From: Chthoniobacteraceae bacterium
Lineage (GTDB): Bacteria; Verrucomicrobiota; Verrucomicrobiia; Chthoniobacterales; Chthoniobacteraceae
Assembly: GCA_947476045.1 (NCBI GenBank)
Contig: CANJNZ010000033.1
Span: 1-46,417 of the forward strand
Reading direction: 5' to 3'
Length of the DNA stretch: 46,417 bases
Shown here: positions 43,286-46,417 of the stretch, in pieces
Numbering within the stretch: the stretch's first letter is position 1
How the letters are laid out: every line of letters starts with the position of its first letter
Position numbers and translations under genes: made by a program
Notes under the pieces: model-generated
Seen by the model: only the letters and a program-made list of their open reading frames with translations
Told to the model about the DNA's origin: nothing
The model's database searches: none

Positions 43286-44260
43286 TCATTCGTCCTGTGT
43301 TACCCGGATTTTTCCTTCCTCCACATTCCATCGTTGCACCGCTGCTGCGCGGCCTTTTTGCAGCGATTTGAAAAACGCGGGCTCGTCCCGTTTTTGCAAA
43401 GTGAGATCATTCACGCCGCCCGCGTCGCAGGAGAGAACTTCCATCCGGCCCTTCGCCTCGCGCGGCCTGCCGATGATGCGCGTCGCTCCGGGCGAGAGCC
43501 CTCCTCCGTTTTGCGAGAGGACGAGAAAACTGTAAGGGAGCGTCGTGAGATCGATGCCGAGTTCACGGCTGAACTGCGACCAGTGCGCATCCTGCGAAGC
43601 CTCGCTCGGCACGTGGCCAAAGTGATGACACCAGTGCCGCTCGTTGCCGGGCGTCAGCATCCCGCATTTCTCCGCGTGCGTGCAGGGCGCGACGACTGTG
43701 AATTCACCACGCAATTCCTCCCGCACCGCAATGAGCGCGCGACTGTCCGCGTGCGTGCCGGCTTCCACCCAGATAATCTCATCGGCCTGTCTCGCCAGCG
43801 CAATCAGCCGCGCGCGTTCTGCGGCGTTGAGTTCATTCAACACGTGGCTCACGAGCAGAAGTGAACCGGGCTGCATCCTCTCTCCCGCGCTGCGCAACTG
43901 AACTTGCGGAAATCGCGCCCTCGTCTTTGCCTCCGCAAATCTCACCGCCAGCGGAGAAACATCCGCCAGCGTGAGCGTCTCCATGTTTTTCCACGTCCCC
44001 AGCACGCGTCGTCCGGCCACGCCGCTACCGCAGCCGAAATCATACACGTGCCGGGCAAGCGGGCTCCATTCGCGCGCGGTCAGTTCCGCGAGGACGGCGT
44101 CCCATTTCCACCCGATGCGCTCGGCGAAAGTGCAGTCGTATAAATCGAGATCCGTCTCGCTCTGCCAGTAGGCACCGCCAGCATTTGTGCCATCGAGAAA
44201 GCCCGCCCGCAATCGCGAGAGCGCGAGCATTTCCTCATGCGTAAAAGACTGCTCGCGCAT
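43286..44260 (-). CDS. Rsm22-like small-subunit methyltransferase
   Basis: A 324-residue class I methyltransferase of the mitochondrial ribosomal Rsm22 family (known in mitochondria and in bacteria). SAM-binding loop VYDFGCGSGVAGRRVLG, then ADVSPLAVRFAEA, VSHVLNELNAAERARLIALA and WVEAGTHADSRALIAVREELR; the family-typical Cys cluster in APCTHAEKCGM and HWCHHF, which may bind an iron-sulfur cluster or zinc. It is thought to act on 16S rRNA or help ribosome assembly; a reaction is not fixed. ATG 44260 gives a short leader (MREQSFTHEEMLALSRLRAG). Confidence 0.85.
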   Translation of the reverse strand: MREQSFTHEEMLALSRLRAGFLDGTNAGGAYWQSETDLDLYDCTFAERIGWKWDAVLAELTAREWSPLARHVYDFGCGSGVAGRRVLGTWKNMETLTLADVSPLAVRFAEAKTRARFPQVQLRSAGERMQPGSLLLVSHVLNELNAAERARLIALARQADEIIWVEAGTHADSRALIAVREELRGEFTVVAPCTHAEKCGMLTPGNERHWCHHFGHVPSEASQDAHWSQFSRELGIDLTTLPYSFLVLSQNGGGLSPGATRIIGRPREAKGRMEVLSCDAGGVNDLTLQKRDEPAFFKSLQKGRAAAVQRWNVEEGKIRVTQDE

Positions 44261-44278
44261 CCGTGGCGCGTCGTCGCG

Positions 44279-44449
44279 TTACTTCTTCTCCTTTGGAGGC
44301 TCGGGATGACGGCCTTCCTGAATCGCGTTGTTGTAGTCGTTCCAGGCACCCTTGGGTTTGGAGCGTTCAAAATCTTTGCGATGAGTGTAGATGGTGTTCG
44401 TGCAGCCGACGAAAGCGATGGTGAGTAGAGCGAAAAGGGCGGACTTCAT
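44279..44449 (-). CDS. Small lipoprotein
   Basis: A 56-residue lipoprotein. ATG 44449 (MKSALFALLTIAFVGC) places the lipobox Cys at 16; a longer start adds eight residues. The mature part is polar (TNTIYTHRKDFERSKPKGAWNDY and a Pro/Lys end). No family is recognised. It is first in the minus-strand group with the Rsm22-like gene. Confidence 0.6.
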   Translation of the reverse strand: MKSALFALLTIAFVGCTNTIYTHRKDFERSKPKGAWNDYNNAIQEGRHPEPPKEKK

Positions 44450-44534
44450 GGGCGCGGAGAGGAACACAATCACAAAGGGGCGTCAACAGTTGCAGTGTTG
44501 ACGCCCGCATTTCCCGCCCTAACTTGGCCACTTG

Positions 44535-46417
<1,883 letters not shown>

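Overview
The window looks like a piece of chromosome from a diderm, fairly GC-rich bacterium, most likely of the phylum Verrucomicrobiota. The reasons are a very large PVC-type dehydrogenase that ends in a CxxCH haem domain, two DUF1080 (3-keto-disaccharide hydrolase) proteins, paired sulfatases, an LPS export operon (so an outer membrane exists), DapL-type lysine/peptidoglycan synthesis, and small palindromic or heptanucleotide repeats of a kind I associate with PVC genomes. Class and genus cannot be fixed from the sequence alone. I found no rRNA, tRNA, CRISPR array, prophage or insertion sequence.

Layout. 1-2250: a small XRE regulator, a 16-bp palindrome, a 21-bp minisatellite (1026-1311), a hypothetical protein and an inverted-repeat element. 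2346-6293: a tight plus-strand envelope operon, DUF1844-kdsA-lptC-lptA-lptB-hpf, closed by an intrinsic terminator. 6357-15175: secreted proteins and lipoproteins, the 1249-aa PVC dehydrogenase, a DUF1080 protein and an alpha/beta hydrolase. 15231-20269: M29 aminopeptidase, rfaE2 (LPS heptose), purN, a small-protein/nucleotidyltransferase pair and a UvrD/Rep helicase. 20319-26579: nitrilase, sulfatase-sulfatase-hydrolase operon, S1/P1 nuclease and a second DUF1080 protein. 26620-34411: pckG, rsmE, trxB, a divergent UxaE-like protein, two SGNH hydrolases made by a 756-bp tandem duplication, a nested inverted-repeat element and dapL. 34571-40480: small membrane and secreted proteins, a ferredoxin, a repeat-rich spacer, a TIGR02574/ParE-type toxin-antitoxin pair, a DUF3500 protein, rppH, and a kinase-remnant/receiver gene with an in-frame TGA. 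40489-46417: a minus-strand group (lipoprotein, Rsm22-like methyltransferase, FKBP isomerase, Prc protease) and a TPP riboswitch in front of thiC, which runs off the window edge.

How the genes fit together. kdsA, lptCAB and rfaE2 serve synthesis and export of LPS. The sulfatases, DUF1080 proteins, SGNH hydrolases and PVC dehydrogenase, nearly all with export signals, suggest an outer-surface programme for sulfated or modified polysaccharides. pckG, dapL, purN, trxB, rsmE and thiC are housekeeping.

The most unusual signals are four inverted-repeat elements of similar size but unrelated sequence, one of them lying in frame inside thiC; a receiver gene that has lost both the phospho-accepting His of its DHp-like part and, through a TGA, its continuity; a UxaE-like protein that seems to lack the family's catalytic motifs; and divergent genes whose ATG start codons overlap by two bases.
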